A DNA stretch of 24,905 nucleotides from Chara braunii (GCA_003427395.1 BFEA01000068.1:1554839-1579743), one strand, 5' to 3'; positions 9,293 through 19,250 are shown, numbered from the stretch's first letter. Notes: a model not told the origin generated them from the sequence alone. Program-made: numbers and translations.

Positions 9293-9370
9293 CAAAAGAG
9301 GGTGTGTGGTCTTCAACCGTGTTTGGCGGTTGTCCTGCGTCGAGAGATTAACCCTCAAGGTGTGTGTAAG

Positions 9371-9402
9371 CCGACACTTGAGTGTCGGATGCGACACTCG
9401 AG
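9371..9402 (+). promoter_or_regulatory. Two mutually exclusive hairpins in the leader
   Basis: CCGACACT (9371-9378) pairs with AGTGTCGG (9381-9388). Alternatively CTTGAGTGTCG (9377-9387) pairs with CGACACTCGAG (9392-9402), with one wobble and a GATG loop. The two folds share the same central strand and cannot form together. In the 3' LTR both are weakened (CCGACA/TGTCGG remains of the first). Confidence 0.5.
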
Positions 9403-9597
9403 ATTAACGAGGACCGCATGATTATGGGCATTACATAGTACGTCATCGTTGCGACTGCTTGCGTACGTTTGCATTGCGAGTCGATATGAGTTAGCCCTGC
9501 GTCCGCGCGGTTTTATATCAGGTCTCGCACGCGACGCCTATCCGATTTCCGCATCGGAAAGTTATGGGTTGGCTACCGAGGGGCTAGGAGCGTTGTC

Positions 9598-9650
9598 GCG
9601 TTGTTTGTGTTGTGTTGTGTTGTATGTGCGTGTGTGTGTGTTTTATTTTT
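9598..9650. repeat. GT-rich tract in the LTR
   Basis: A run of TTGTGTTGTGTTG, then GTGTGTGTGTG, then a T-rich stretch, present at the same place in the 3' LTR (about 23305-23357). Low-complexity DNA with no sign of coding. Confidence 0.7.
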
Positions 9651-10112
9651 TTGTTCGTAAAGCGGTGTGCGTGTGGTGTGTGGGATGCGTCCTAGTCGAC
9701 CGACGTCGGGCCGCGCTTGGGACTTCAGCCCCCCAAGATGTCAATTCGCGTGCGGGCCCGATAGGCGTATTACAGCGCGTACCCCCTATGCTGCAGCGAA
9801 CGAGAAACGCCCTCGGCTGGTCCACCTCTACGATTGCAACTGAGTAGCTTTCGTACTGTGGACTGGTAGCTCGGCGGGGATACGCCCACCAAAGGGAGGT
9901 GACAGCTCCCGTAAGGTGGAGGTAAGTTGTGCCTCGCGTAGGCCCTATCCTGTCGTAGGAGCTCGCGAGAGGTATGGCTGGCGCACGCGGCCGGAGCAAC
10001 GTAAAAAAGCTCCATCTATGTGTTTGCGAAGAGGTAGGTTCAACTCTTACGTGACGCGGCCGAGAGGGTCCCGCGCTGCCATGTGTGGTGCCAGACCGAT
10101 GCGCCCGACAGG

Positions 10113-10131
10113 TGGCGCCGTTGCCGGGGAT
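10113..10131 (+). promoter_or_regulatory. Primer-binding site, tRNA-Asp type
   Basis: TGGCGCCGTTGCCGGGGAT lies 2 nt after the 5' LTR end. It is the reverse complement of the 3' end of plant tRNA-Asp including CCA (…ATCCCCGGCAACGGCGCCA, from general knowledge). It is where the tRNA would prime minus-strand DNA synthesis, and it sets the element's orientation and the exact LTR end. Confidence 0.92.
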
Positions 10132-12345
10132 AACGGTTGTCTGCTGTTGTCCCTGGTGGAACGACATCCAGGTATTGGAAGTGGGAGAATAGGCAAATCA
10201 GAAGTTTTCATTAGGACTATATGAGTGATCAGTGAATATCTCGACTATTGATTGGAAGTGTCGTAAAATTGAGAGGTCCTTAAAAATCGGGCCTAGATTC
10301 GAGGCAGGTTGATGATTCAGGCGAAGTGATCACTTCTGCTTTATTGACTGGTTTGGACAGAAGGGTTGATAGCAGACAGCGCTGGATAAAAAGCGTGAAG
10401 TGAGGGTTGGTTAGGCGATGTGGCTTTGATTGATGTGAACTGACTTAGATTAATGTGGTATGAGTGACTCGAAGGTGATAAGTGTTTTGATTCTGCGTTC
10501 ACCGGCTTTGACTAGCATGATGATATTTGGGATAGGTAGCCTTTCTGATTCGATAGTTGGCAGGCCTTGGCAGGGCGTTGCGTGCTTGGCGTGGCTAAGG
10601 TTAAGCATGGCTATGGTGAGAATTAGCCTTATGATGTACCATTTTTGACTACCATAAGAATCATCTGAGTGATTAGGAAAGCATCGTAATACAGTTGCAT
10701 CAGAATGGAGCCAAGGATGAGTGAGATAGTATGTTTCTGCCAAGAGTTGAAAGTATAGATCCTCTCCTAAGTGTCAGGCTTATGAGTCGTCTCGGCACTT
10801 TGAGGAGAGATGGGTTAAGGAAAGCTGGAAGCTTTTATGAGTATGGACTGAGATGTTTGAGTTTGGATTCTAAGTGGTTGGCCAATCTTTATAAACCATG
10901 GAAGGTAGTAGATTCGCATGACATCTGCCCTGCGAAAGGAATATCTGATCCTAGGGGCAGTCAGAGTGATAGTGAATTGACTAACGCCTAGTATATCCTG
11001 CGTACCCTCGATAGGGAAATCGGGTGTAGGTAAGTTAGACCTTCGCTTGAGCTTTTCTGGTTGGACCATCCACTTGAATTTGTATAGAGTTTGGACTAAG
11101 GACCTGAGACGATTCTTCTCAAAGGGTTTGTTTTCAGTTATATTTTAAATTTATATGCAAGATTTTATTGTGAATAAGCCTGTTTTGTGTCTATCTATGT
11201 GAAGCTAGGTTATTTATCTGAAGTACTGGTTGAATATATTAATTCAAAGGATTTATATGAATGTCTCAAGTCCAAATATCGATTTATGACTGGCTGATGA
11301 GGTTATATGTTTGGATTGTTCTTCAAACAGGGGTAGAGATATTACACAAAATCCACGTCTGATGCGGATTCAGAGGTGAATGGAGCGACCGCTTCCTTGG
11401 GATAAAATATTATTTCATGAAGTGGTCGATGTGTAAGGTCTGCCCTAAGGAAGGTGACAATCCTATGTTATTGTTTCCCTGAAAGATAGCTTTGAAGAAG
11501 TTACAGATTGTCTTGTAATTAGTAGTGAGACCCACGTCGGAACTATGTTCCTGGTCCATAGTGGGGTATTGTTGTTGTATCTTCTGTGATAAAACAACTA
11601 CACTACTACTGAAAAGGAGGAAAGTGTTTGGAACTTGTTAGGCTTTGGTCTATGAGGGAAGCAACTACTACATGACACAGGAAAGTAGGGCGTGAATCCC
11701 CAACTTTCCTTATGACGAGTGGGTTCGCCAGTATAGGACGGGGCTGCACCACCCCGAAGCGTGTATGGTGAGGTTATTTACCTTGTCGACAAAGGTCTGC
11801 GAGGAACAAATGCCAAAATCGAAGGGAGCAGCAGTGGGACTTAATCCTTGAGCGGGGCTCAGGGGTTTAAGATGTTATCCAGTCAAAAAAGGATTACACT
11901 GCCCCTCGCCACAGTATACTTCTGTCAAAGCTGGGGAGTAAAAGTATAATACTCTTATTGTTATTATGTCTGAGAATGCTATTGATTGGCAATTCCATCT
12001 TTAATCATGATATGTCTATCATATGATATACCTGCTGATAAAGGCAATCATTATGAGGTAGTTGTATATGTTTCTAGTGATTGACTAGCCTGAGTATGAT
12101 GCATTTGACTTTTACAAATATTATTTTTGTCAATTACTAAAGGTGATATATCATTTTCCAAGAGTTATTATTATTATAAAATATTTTTGATATATGTGAG
12201 TGAACAATTATTATGATATATTACCACTATAAGTTTTTCTAAGTTCGATAGTCATAACTACCGAAAATGATAAACTTAGTGAAAGATGACTTGAGGTTAA
12301 GGCTTTAGCAGTTGAGATCGTAGGGCGCGATTATCAACATGGTAA
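10132..12345 (+). other. Gene-free internal leader
   Basis: About 2.2 kb between the primer-binding site and the first long ORF has only short frames with no recognisable domain. It includes AT-rich DNA at about 11990-12240 and a hairpin-rich part at about 11390-11910. In a retroelement this is where packaging and dimerisation signals are expected, but none is proven here. Confidence 0.55.
11680..11709 (+). other. Leader hairpin GGAAAGT/ACTTTCC
   Basis: The 7-bp outer stem GGAAAGT/ACTTTCC encloses an inner GGG/CCC stem. It is followed by other possible hairpins (CGGGG/CCCCG near 11740-11755; GAGC/GCTC near 11850) and by an imperfect inverted repeat: CAGTGGGACTTAATCC near 11833 against GGATTACACTG near 11890. 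The cluster suggests a folded leader segment. Confidence 0.45.
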
Positions 12346-12375
12346 CGGAAGGCGTATGCCGGACGTTTGTCTGTG

Positions 12376-12951
12376 ATGGGCAGAACCCCGACAGAGCTAA
12401 GGCAGCTCAGGATGCGTTACGCTAGGGAAGACCCCAATATGGCCTTGCCAGCTGAAAGGGAAGGTGGACTCGAGATGTTCTTGCCAGGGCAGGCTAAGGA
12501 GGGAGAATATATTTTTTCTTGGTGGGGCGTACATATGGATATGGATATCTTCGCCTGGATCGAGTCGGGATTTAATGATGATCAGGATTGCGCGATCGTG
12601 AGGGTGACCCTGTATGCCTCGCCCTTATTTTGGATCGAGCATGGGATAGAGTTGGCACTTGGGCATGGGAGCCTGCGTGCTAAGCCTTTAAGGGTAGCTG
12701 AGAAGGCTGCGGCAAAATGGGCGAGGGAAGTGTCCCTTGATGGAGAAGAGCAAGTACTAACCCGTGTAGAGGTCAAGCGCGCTGGAGAGTTCGAGCTTCC
12801 ATCTGCCCCGCTACGAGTAATCCTACCTGAGTTTCTGATAGAGAAGAGTTTTGGTGGACAGGCAAGGATAGCGGCGGCAGCAGAGGCGGCTTTGAGAGCG
12901 CGAGGATGGGAATATAGGCGCTATACATACGAATTGATATATGGGTTGTAG
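12376..12951 (+). CDS. Unrecognised 191-aa ORF upstream of the Gag-like ORF
   Basis: Starts at the first in-frame ATG (12376) after an in-frame TAA at 12343; an upstream TTG is unlikely as a eukaryotic start. I do not recognise the protein. It has an acidic, Trp-rich centre (FSWWG near residue 48; FAWIESGFNDDQDC about 59-72), then a basic and Ala-rich part (EKAAAKWAREV) and an Ala-rich helix-like stretch near the C-terminus (ARIAAAAEAALRARG). I see no signal peptide, membrane segment or zinc finger. It is the longest convincing frame in the interior, and its composition does not look random. Ogre/Tat elements of plants carry an extra ORF of unknown function before gag, and the position here is similar, but sequence kinship is not shown. 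It could also be the N-terminal part of a broken Gag. Confidence 0.5.
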   Translation: MGRTPTELRQLRMRYAREDPNMALPAEREGGLEMFLPGQAKEGEYIFSWWGVHMDMDIFAWIESGFNDDQDCAIVRVTLYASPLFWIEHGIELALGHGSLRAKPLRVAEKAAAKWAREVSLDGEEQVLTRVEVKRAGEFELPSAPLRVILPEFLIEKSFGGQARIAAAAEAALRARGWEYRRYTYELIYGL

Positions 12952-13530
12952 ATTTGAAGTTTTCACCCCCTAGTCAGTGGCTTAGGAGCATGACCAGCAT
13001 AGTTGACGTATATGCCAGTACTCTCGATCCGGATGGAGGGGAGGTGAAAACTGGGAGGAGATTCGGGCAGCAGTGAGCCGGTAGGGAAGACCTCTTTTTT
13101 TTACAAAATGCGCTTCTTTTGACTTAGCTATGGTCGTCTCTCTACCCATTACCATAGTTGTAAAGGTAAGCGTCGGGGTAACTAGGGGTTGAGGCCTGAT
13201 GGCATGAGTAAAAGGGTAGATAGTGTGATGTAAGTGTTAGCAGTTCGCATTTGTCTGCCTGAGCTTACTTGAATCACTTTGTGATGATTTATTGCCCGCT
13301 ATGCGTGTCAGGCTGTTGTCGGCATCATGGCAAAAGAAAGCGGCTTCGCCAAGATCTTGCTTTGGAGAAATTCATGCCTTATGAAGGTGCTGTTGCGCGA
13401 AGCATTGCAAGACTCCATGCCCCCAGACCTCCGTGCCCTGCTGTTCCAAGGAAGGAACTTGTCTAGCTTTCTGCGAGACTTTCATAATTTTTGTCTTATG
13501 AAGATGTGAGACAAGAAGGCGATATGGTAT
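12952..13530 (+). other. Interval between the two internal ORFs, no gene called
   Basis: Contains short overlapping frames only. One (13327-13509) reads MAKESGFAKILLWRN…LREALQDSMPPDLRALLFQ, which could be a scrap of a Gag-like helical domain, but it is too short to assign. The two flanking ORFs are in the same frame class, so the whole may once have been one polyprotein that has since been interrupted. Confidence 0.4.
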
Positions 13531-14160
13531 ATGTTCCCTTTGTTCATCTGTGAAAGACTAAGTAAGGAGGTATATACCCTCAAGCAGAAGGCGGAAACGT
13601 GGGATGAGTTGGAGAGCTCCTTGAGGCTAAGATTCCCAGAATATAGAATAGAAGACCAACGTGGGGAATGCTCTGTGCCACCAGTTGCGGGGGCACCATC
13701 GCAGACAGAGATAAGTGGGTTACAAAGACAAGTAGGGGCATTGGAAGAGAGGTTAGCACGGCTGGAAGAGGTCAGGAGAGGCAAGCGGAAGGCTTCGGAA
13801 GCTTCCCCAAGTAGGCCGACTAGCCAAGGTGAAAGAGGAGTAGAGAAGGATGACCAAGAGTCACCCCTCTCAATAGGAGCCCCAAAGAGGCGAGCCGGTG
13901 CTCAGGCGAGCGACAAAGGCAAAGGATTCATTGAAATAAAGGAGGAGCAGGATGCTAATATGACCCTGCCTGTTATTGCGCCGGATCCAAAGATGGGGCT
14001 CATTAACGTGGCAGGTCGGGAGAGGCAAAAGAGTGGATGGTGGTCAGAGCACTGGGTAAACGTGGTATGTGACTGTTGGGGAAAGACTGGTCGTACCCTT
14101 CAAGGAAGTAAGAAAAAGGGTGTGACGGGAGAAAAAGGGGGCTTGAACCTCCCAAGTTGA
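13531..14160 (+). CDS. Gag-like protein, 209 aa, probably a remnant
   Basis: ATG at 13531 follows an in-frame TGA at 13507. Near the N-terminus, ETWDELESSLRLRFPEY (about residues 22-38) has the W-x-x-L…L-x-x-RF pattern that ends the retrotransposon Gag domain in many Ty3-type proteins. A leucine heptad run follows (L64, V68, L71, L75, L78), indicating a short coiled coil, then a basic Ser/Pro-rich linker (about 83-125, RRGKRKASEAS and later APKRRAGAQ). The end of the frame runs out of register with the continuing Gag-like sequence in frame +0 (14157 onward), so a frameshift is likely. The product would be the structural RNA-binding protein that packages element RNA. No CCHC knuckle is seen. 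The assignment is by pattern only. Confidence 0.45.
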   Translation: MFPLFICERLSKEVYTLKQKAETWDELESSLRLRFPEYRIEDQRGECSVPPVAGAPSQTEISGLQRQVGALEERLARLEEVRRGKRKASEASPSRPTSQGERGVEKDDQESPLSIGAPKRRAGAQASDKGKGFIEIKEEQDANMTLPVIAPDPKMGLINVAGRERQKSGWWSEHWVNVVCDCWGKTGRTLQGSKKKGVTGEKGGLNLPS

Positions 14161-14657
14161 CAAAGGCGCAGCGGAAGGCAAGGAACCTCGCTCAGGGCGG
14201 TCAAGGTACCGAAAAAGGGCAGAGTTCACGACAGGGAGCAATTACCCCGCGAGAGTTGGAAAGCACAGCAAGACCAAGGGGGCCTCCTTCGATCGAGCAA
14301 GTTTTGCATGGGCAGTGGGCGCCGTGTAACCAAATGAGCTTGTAGTCAGCATATAATCCTTACATGCCCTGGGCACAAAGTAATTATATTAACCCTTTGA
14401 TAAACATGATGCCCCGTGGGGCCACGCCAGTCCAAATCCAACCTGTCGGACCGTTGTAGCCACCGATACAGCAAGTTTTGCAGGGCAATATGACAGTTGG
14501 AAGGGGCCGTGGAGATGGCGGGCGTGGCAATTCGGGCCATAGAGATGGCGGGCGTGGCAATTCAGGCCGTGGAGGTGGTGGACGAGGCAATGGAGGTCGT
14601 GGGAATGACATGCAAGGCGGCGAGGGTCGCAATGGAAGCCAGCGAAACCATAAGTGA
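14157..14657 (+). pseudogene. Broken Gag C-terminus with RGG-type nucleocapsid-like tail
   Basis: One reading frame continues across two in-frame TAG codons (14343-14345 and 14457-14459). The three segments are a basic Gln-rich part (KAQRKARNLAQGG…), a Pro/Asn/Tyr-rich part (YNPYMPWAQSNYINP, then MMPRGATPVQIQPVGP), and from 14490 a Gly/Arg/Asn-rich tail (GRGRGDGGRGNSGHRDGG…GGRGNGGRGN) ending in RNHK and TGA at 14655-14657. RGG/RGN tails bind RNA, and here the tail takes the place usually held by a CCHC zinc knuckle. Both stops follow TTG, and each could come from CAG by a single C-to-T change. It overlaps the end of the preceding ORF by 4 nt in another frame. Confidence 0.5.
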
Positions 14658-16746
14658 GGCTCAAAGAAGAAAGGGGCATAATGGTGCTGAATGAGATGAC
14701 CATTAGGGTGAGCCAGGTGATCAAGAGCGCGGATAGGGTAGATGAGATGACTAGGACAGAGAAAGTATATTGGGATGTAATGGGAATTCTCCCTAACCCC
14801 TGGGTGGGGAAGTTTCTGTCAGTCGCCTGCTTTAGATCCTTGGATTCGTTGTTGGTAAAAATCTAACTGTATGTGTACTGATCTGGGAATTGAAGTGGTA
14901 GGCTAATCATTGCGTAACCCTAACCCCGTACTAATTGGTAAAGGTTAGCTGCATATTGTGTGAGCCAGGACAGACATATACTTTGATGTGTGTATGTGTA
15001 TGGGTTAGATCCGGGGAGGGGTTTCGCAATAATGATCTGGTAAAGTAACCTAGGCTGTAGCTCGGCCATATAGGTGAAACCAGGGGGCAATGAGTGAGTG
15101 GGGACTGGTTCGCCTATACGTCAATAGGATCAAAGTTTTTTGTATATGGAGACTGAGCTAAATATGTGCATATCTAGATGTAGTCACGATTAGCTTGTCC
15201 ATCTGTACATATGCAGATTGTAGTACTGGACGAATCAATTGTTTCCTCCTTTCGTGTGATTTAGATGGTTGTGTCCAGATGTGTGATATGTTAGCGTGTT
15301 GGGGTAGATTTGCGTGATTTGAACTTTTATGTATATTTGGGTATATTCTGAAGGATTCGTGTGTTAGGGACGCGGATCACTCAGCAGAGTGGGACGTGAG
15401 GGCGGAGTACCTATGTGGTTTCTGAGAGAGACATCTTATCCTGGTGTACATATTGAGTAGAAACCCTATGAGTCTTGGTTTTGTGAAGATCACTATCACT
15501 CTCACTTGTGTGGTTTTATCCTCATGAATGTTGGCTTTGCGTGAAAAATGTGCGAATGTGTGACATGTAAAGCTCCCTACTCCTCGGTATACTCGTGCGA
15601 CCTGCTCACAGGCAGCCGATGGGGCAGAGTATAAGGGAAGGAAGTGCAGTCCGTTTGTGAAAGGTGAGGATTTTTAAAAGATTTATGAGTCTTTGAGACT
15701 CGAATGCCTTACCATGCCGATTATTGATTGCTTAAGTTGTGGCGAGGACCCATAAGTTGGTCTCTCAGTGATGTTTTGTTCTATGATGAGAGTCCCTGAA
15801 TTTTTGGAAAAGGGGATGGTTTTATTGTTGGAAGAATCACCTTCAAAGGTGAGTAAACTGATTTATGGCATGGTAAGTTGTCTGATGAGTGATAAAGTCT
15901 GACGGAAAGGGCCACATTTGCTTGGAATGTTTGAGAAGGTCGCAATGAGTGTAGGGCGAGAGATGTTTCAGGATGGGTGGCTGCTGGCTTTGATCAAGTC
16001 AGGGGTCACAGCTTGGTGGACCTAGCGGTGATTTTGTTTGTGAGCATGAGAAGGATGTCATGCCTTGTGGGAGGTTGTGGGACCGCGGAGTAAGAGTTTA
16101 AGGGGAGTTGCCCGCCCCAGGGAAATTACTCCGTGAGATAGTGATGGTTGAGAATTTTTGGGGGATCCTGATTGAATGCTTATCAGGAGGAAACCTATCG
16201 TTGCGTAACCAACGAGGGTACTTCCGCTAAAATAACAATGCGGTGGGTCGTAGTCCTGGTCCGATCAGCCAGGCTATGGTGGGCCAAGATGGAGACCTAG
16301 CCTTTCTGTACTAGACTGCAGAAAAAGTTGACTGAATATTAAGTATACATATATACGTATGTGTATTTGATTGCGAGAAATTTTTGAGAAGGAAGGTCAG
16401 ACTCGGAGTGCCTTCAAAGGTCTCGGTTAAGGCCAGCGTCCCTAGTTTTGGCTAGGACTAGGGATACCAAACGAGAAGCCGAAGGTTGTCTAGGACCGGG
16501 GAGAGGACGATTGGGAAGGTCTTTGAAACTTATGTTGTCAGCGTCCTAATGCCTAGGCGGTGAGGACTCGGGTTAGAACCCTGGCAGCGTACAGTTGTGG
16601 AGGCATGGTTTGATGGAGGCCTCTACCCTGTGTTTGTCGGCTAATCGGATTGGTTCCTTTCTCGTCAGCATTTGGAGTGTGGATGGATTTGTAGCTTTCT
16701 AATTTGGTGAAGCGACGGGGACGTCGCTTAATATGGTCCGGTAAGC
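14658..16746 (+). other. Interior 3' part, no pol recognised
   Basis: About 2.1 kb where a complete element would carry protease, reverse transcriptase, RNase H and integrase. I see no reverse transcriptase YxDD box, no integrase HHCC or DDE pattern and no frame longer than about 70 codons. One short frame (to 14866, …VYWDVMGILPNPWVGKFL…) is unassigned. A 7-bp hairpin CCCTAGT/ACTAGGG lies near 16440-16466. The length is too short for a full pol, so it was lost or never present. Confidence 0.6.
16711..16728 (+). promoter_or_regulatory. Perfect hairpin where the polypurine tract is expected
   Basis: AGCGACG and CGTCGCT pair perfectly around GGGA, ending 18 nt before the 3' LTR. The bases directly before TGTCGG (TGGTCCGGTAAGC) are not a purine run, so no ordinary polypurine tract is visible. 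The GGGGA in and next to the loop is the only purine-rich word nearby. Confidence 0.45.
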
Positions 16747-18375
16747 TGTCGGTGCGAATACCCTTACAAGGGTATCCGCCCTGGTTTCTGCAAATGATAA
16801 AAAATAAGTTTAGATTAAGGTTGAGTATACCGTGCGAGATGCGGCAGTGTCTGTAGGTTATGTTGACTAGATGGTTGACTACAATAGAGAGTGTGTGGGC
16901 GAGCAGACTTGAGGCGCGCGTGATTTTATTTATTGATGACTGAAGAGCCGGCGTGATCGCCGGTCAAATTCTATTAGGTTATTAATCTATTTATTTATTT
17001 CTGAATTAATTAGTTGATATGGCAATTTTGATTGGTACGTCTGACCGAGACACGCGCGCGGGGGTGGAGATCGACCTCGACAACGGTGAGGCTTCGACTT
17101 GATAAACGGGGTGCGAGGCATCGAAGGTTGGCGGGACAACGACCCCAGTTTCATTACGTTTTGATGTTCCATTTTATCTATATTCCTAGTTTTTAGTTTC
17201 AGTTCCAAGACCTGCAGTGGGATCGACGGGTCAGGTTCAGTCGGTACATTACTGAGTTGTTGAAAAATAGGCCCGAGTTCCGGCTCCCGCATGATTGGGA
17301 CGCTGGCGGGATTCCCCTGCCCCGCCTGTCTTGAAACAGACGTGGACCGAGTAGTTCAACGTGCATGCAAACCGGTGGGTGATTAGCTAATGAGGCGGGG
17401 TAAACCTGGGTTGCGGATGCCGTTTGCGGATGCGCCGTCTGTCGGCCGCGAGTCCGATATGGCGGGCCTGAATGTGGATACGCAGTTGGGGTCGAAAGGG
17501 GGGGGCTGAACTATGCCTGAGCGAAGGTACCACGGTTGTGATCCCATTACCCAAGCTGCTTTCACGTGGAACTTTTCCCCGCCGCCGCCTTCAAGGTTCC
17601 TACTCAAGAATTTGCTGCCACCACCAAGATCTACACCAAGACCTGCTTCACTAAATCCCACGCTGTAGGCCCTGCAGTAGGTCGCGCCTCTGACCGTACA
17701 ACCGGTGGTCCGTGGGGGAGCTTGCTATTTAAGGGCTCGGGGCGGTAGTGGATTCCGCCTGAGCAGGGCAGGGCCAGAGGAAACTCTGGTGGAGGCTCGC
17801 AGCGATACTCACGTGCAAATCGTTCGTCGGACTTGGGTATAGGGGCGAAAGACTAATCGAACCGCAGTAGCTGGTTCCCTCCGAGGTCTCCCTCAGGATG
17901 GCTGGAGGCTGGGCCGATATCGGTCGCAGTGGGAGGAGGGGCTGGCCAGACAGCGACGGGCAGTAGCAGTGAGATGCGGGAGGATAGTGCAGCGGGTAAG
18001 GCAAAGCAAAAGACAGTCGTTGCGCTAGCAGCAGCAAGCAGCGGGCGGTAGTACTAGGGAGGACGCTCGAAGGACAGCAGAGCTGCGGGGGCGGACAATG
18101 CCAGAGCGCTGTGGGGGCGGCCACCACCGAGCTTAGCAACAGAACAGAAGAGTGGGGTGAGGGCGAGCACGGTGGGGCAAAGAGGGGAGACTGGCCGAGC
18201 GCAGCCAGCGAACCGGAACCGGACGGGCGCTGTGCCAAGGAAGACTAGGAAGCGAGGCAGGCGGAGGTGATGAAAGTGTCGGGCACGAAAATAGCAAGGG
18301 AAAGTGAATCTGGACGGGAGTCGGGCTCAGTGCATCCAACCTTGGATATGGCAGAGAGAGGGAAAGAAAACTCTG

Positions 18376-18890
18376 GCCCGCCCGTTACTTGATGAAATCG
18401 GGTGGGGAGAGAAGCGATTTGGGGTTTTTTTAGTAGGGCGAAGCCGGTAGTGTTGTTAGTTTTAGTGTTAGATTAGTAGACTGAGAGGTTAGTGAGAAAA
18501 AGGCTGCGCGGTGACTATGGCGGAGGTGAAGGAGGAGGAGAGGGAGAAACGAGTATTTTGCTCGTTTCCGATTGGAATCAAGCAAGGAAAGGGACGAAGT
18601 TGGGGTTTTATGGTCGGGCGACCTGGATGATAAAGTTAGTTTTAGGAAGAAATAAGTAAAAGTAGGAGTCAGTAGAGATGGAGGTGCGCGGCGGTACTCG
18701 AAAGTGAGTTTGGGAGATAGAAGAAAAGCGGAAAGTTTGCCCGATTCTTGACGGAATCGGGCAAAATAAAGTTTGTTTTTATAGTTTTTGGTAGGGACGA
18801 ATACGATCATGAAGTTAGTTTTAGTGATAAGTTAGTAGAATGAAAGGTAAGTGGAAAGAGGGCTGCGCTGTGGGTGAGGGGTAAAGCTAG
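18376..18890 (+). repeat. Three-unit degenerate tandem repeat in U3 (3' LTR)
   Basis: Counterpart of 4761-5290. The third unit head here is a perfect 12-bp hairpin: TTTGCCCGATTC (18736-18747) and GAATCGGGCAAA (18754-18765) around TTGACG. In the 5' LTR two substitutions in the right arm (5139-5150) break it. Confidence 0.6.
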
Positions 18891-19250
18891 CAGACGTGAA
18901 TAAATTTGGTCAAGTTCTAGCAGCAGATTCATTCGGTTTTGCTCATCCTAAGGACGGAGGGTAGCGTGAAGTAGCCCGTAAGGTTGGAGACTTACCTAGT
19001 TGGGGCGGGACTTTCCATTCATTTGTGCGCCATGACGGCGATCTTCGGAAGCAAGCCGTTGATCGTGCCCAAGCTCGTTACGAGGTACTTTGCACCAGGG
19101 ATTCGTTTCCCGCTCGTGGGCTGTTTAGAACTGCATGCACCCGGCCGGGGAGATGATCGAGGCGCGCCGGTGCAAAAAAGGAAGGAGGGGCACTCACCTG
19201 ACAGTGGCAGCGGACCAGGTACATCGAGGTGGGGGCCGTCCAGTTCGGAT

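Larger units (their letters stand above)
3135..10110 (+). repeat. 5' LTR (6976 bp)
   Basis: The left boundary is TGTCGG at 3135 and the right boundary CCGACA ending at 10110, followed by GG and the primer-binding site. It matches 16747-23817 over its whole length. Conserved elements in order are: a terminal hairpin (3147-3162), a three-unit tandem repeat (4761-5290), the ten-hairpin array (6942-7765), a three-unit repeat (8081-8390), a 9-bp palindrome (8641-8659), a TATA box (9026-9035), leader hairpins and a GT-rich tract. It lacks about 79 bp and 24 bp present in the 3' LTR and has one ambiguous base (n) at 6380. Open frames inside are not preserved against substitution in the other copy, so I treat the LTR as non-coding. 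Confidence 0.92.

Noticed and set aside
9042-9407. 121-aa frame after the TATA box, open in both LTRs (22749-23114)
   Set aside because: Many amino-acid replacements separate the two copies (about 17 of 121), more than expected under protein constraint. The ATG also lies upstream of the likely RNA start. Openness probably just reflects few indels.
9449-9847. 132-aa frame in R-U5, open in both LTRs (23156-23554)
   Set aside because: Includes the translated GT-rich tract (VLYVRVCVFYFFVRK) and has no recognisable domain; treated as chance.
12367-12375. TTG start nine bases before the ATG of the 191-aa ORF
   Set aside because: Non-ATG starts are rare in eukaryotes and an ATG follows at once, so 12376 is used.
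14917-14927. Telomere-like CCCTAACCCC
   Set aside because: A single occurrence with no tandem repetition.
18430-18810. 126-aa minus-strand frame in the 3' LTR
   Set aside because: It is a reading of the three-unit tandem repeat, not preserved as one frame in the 5' LTR.
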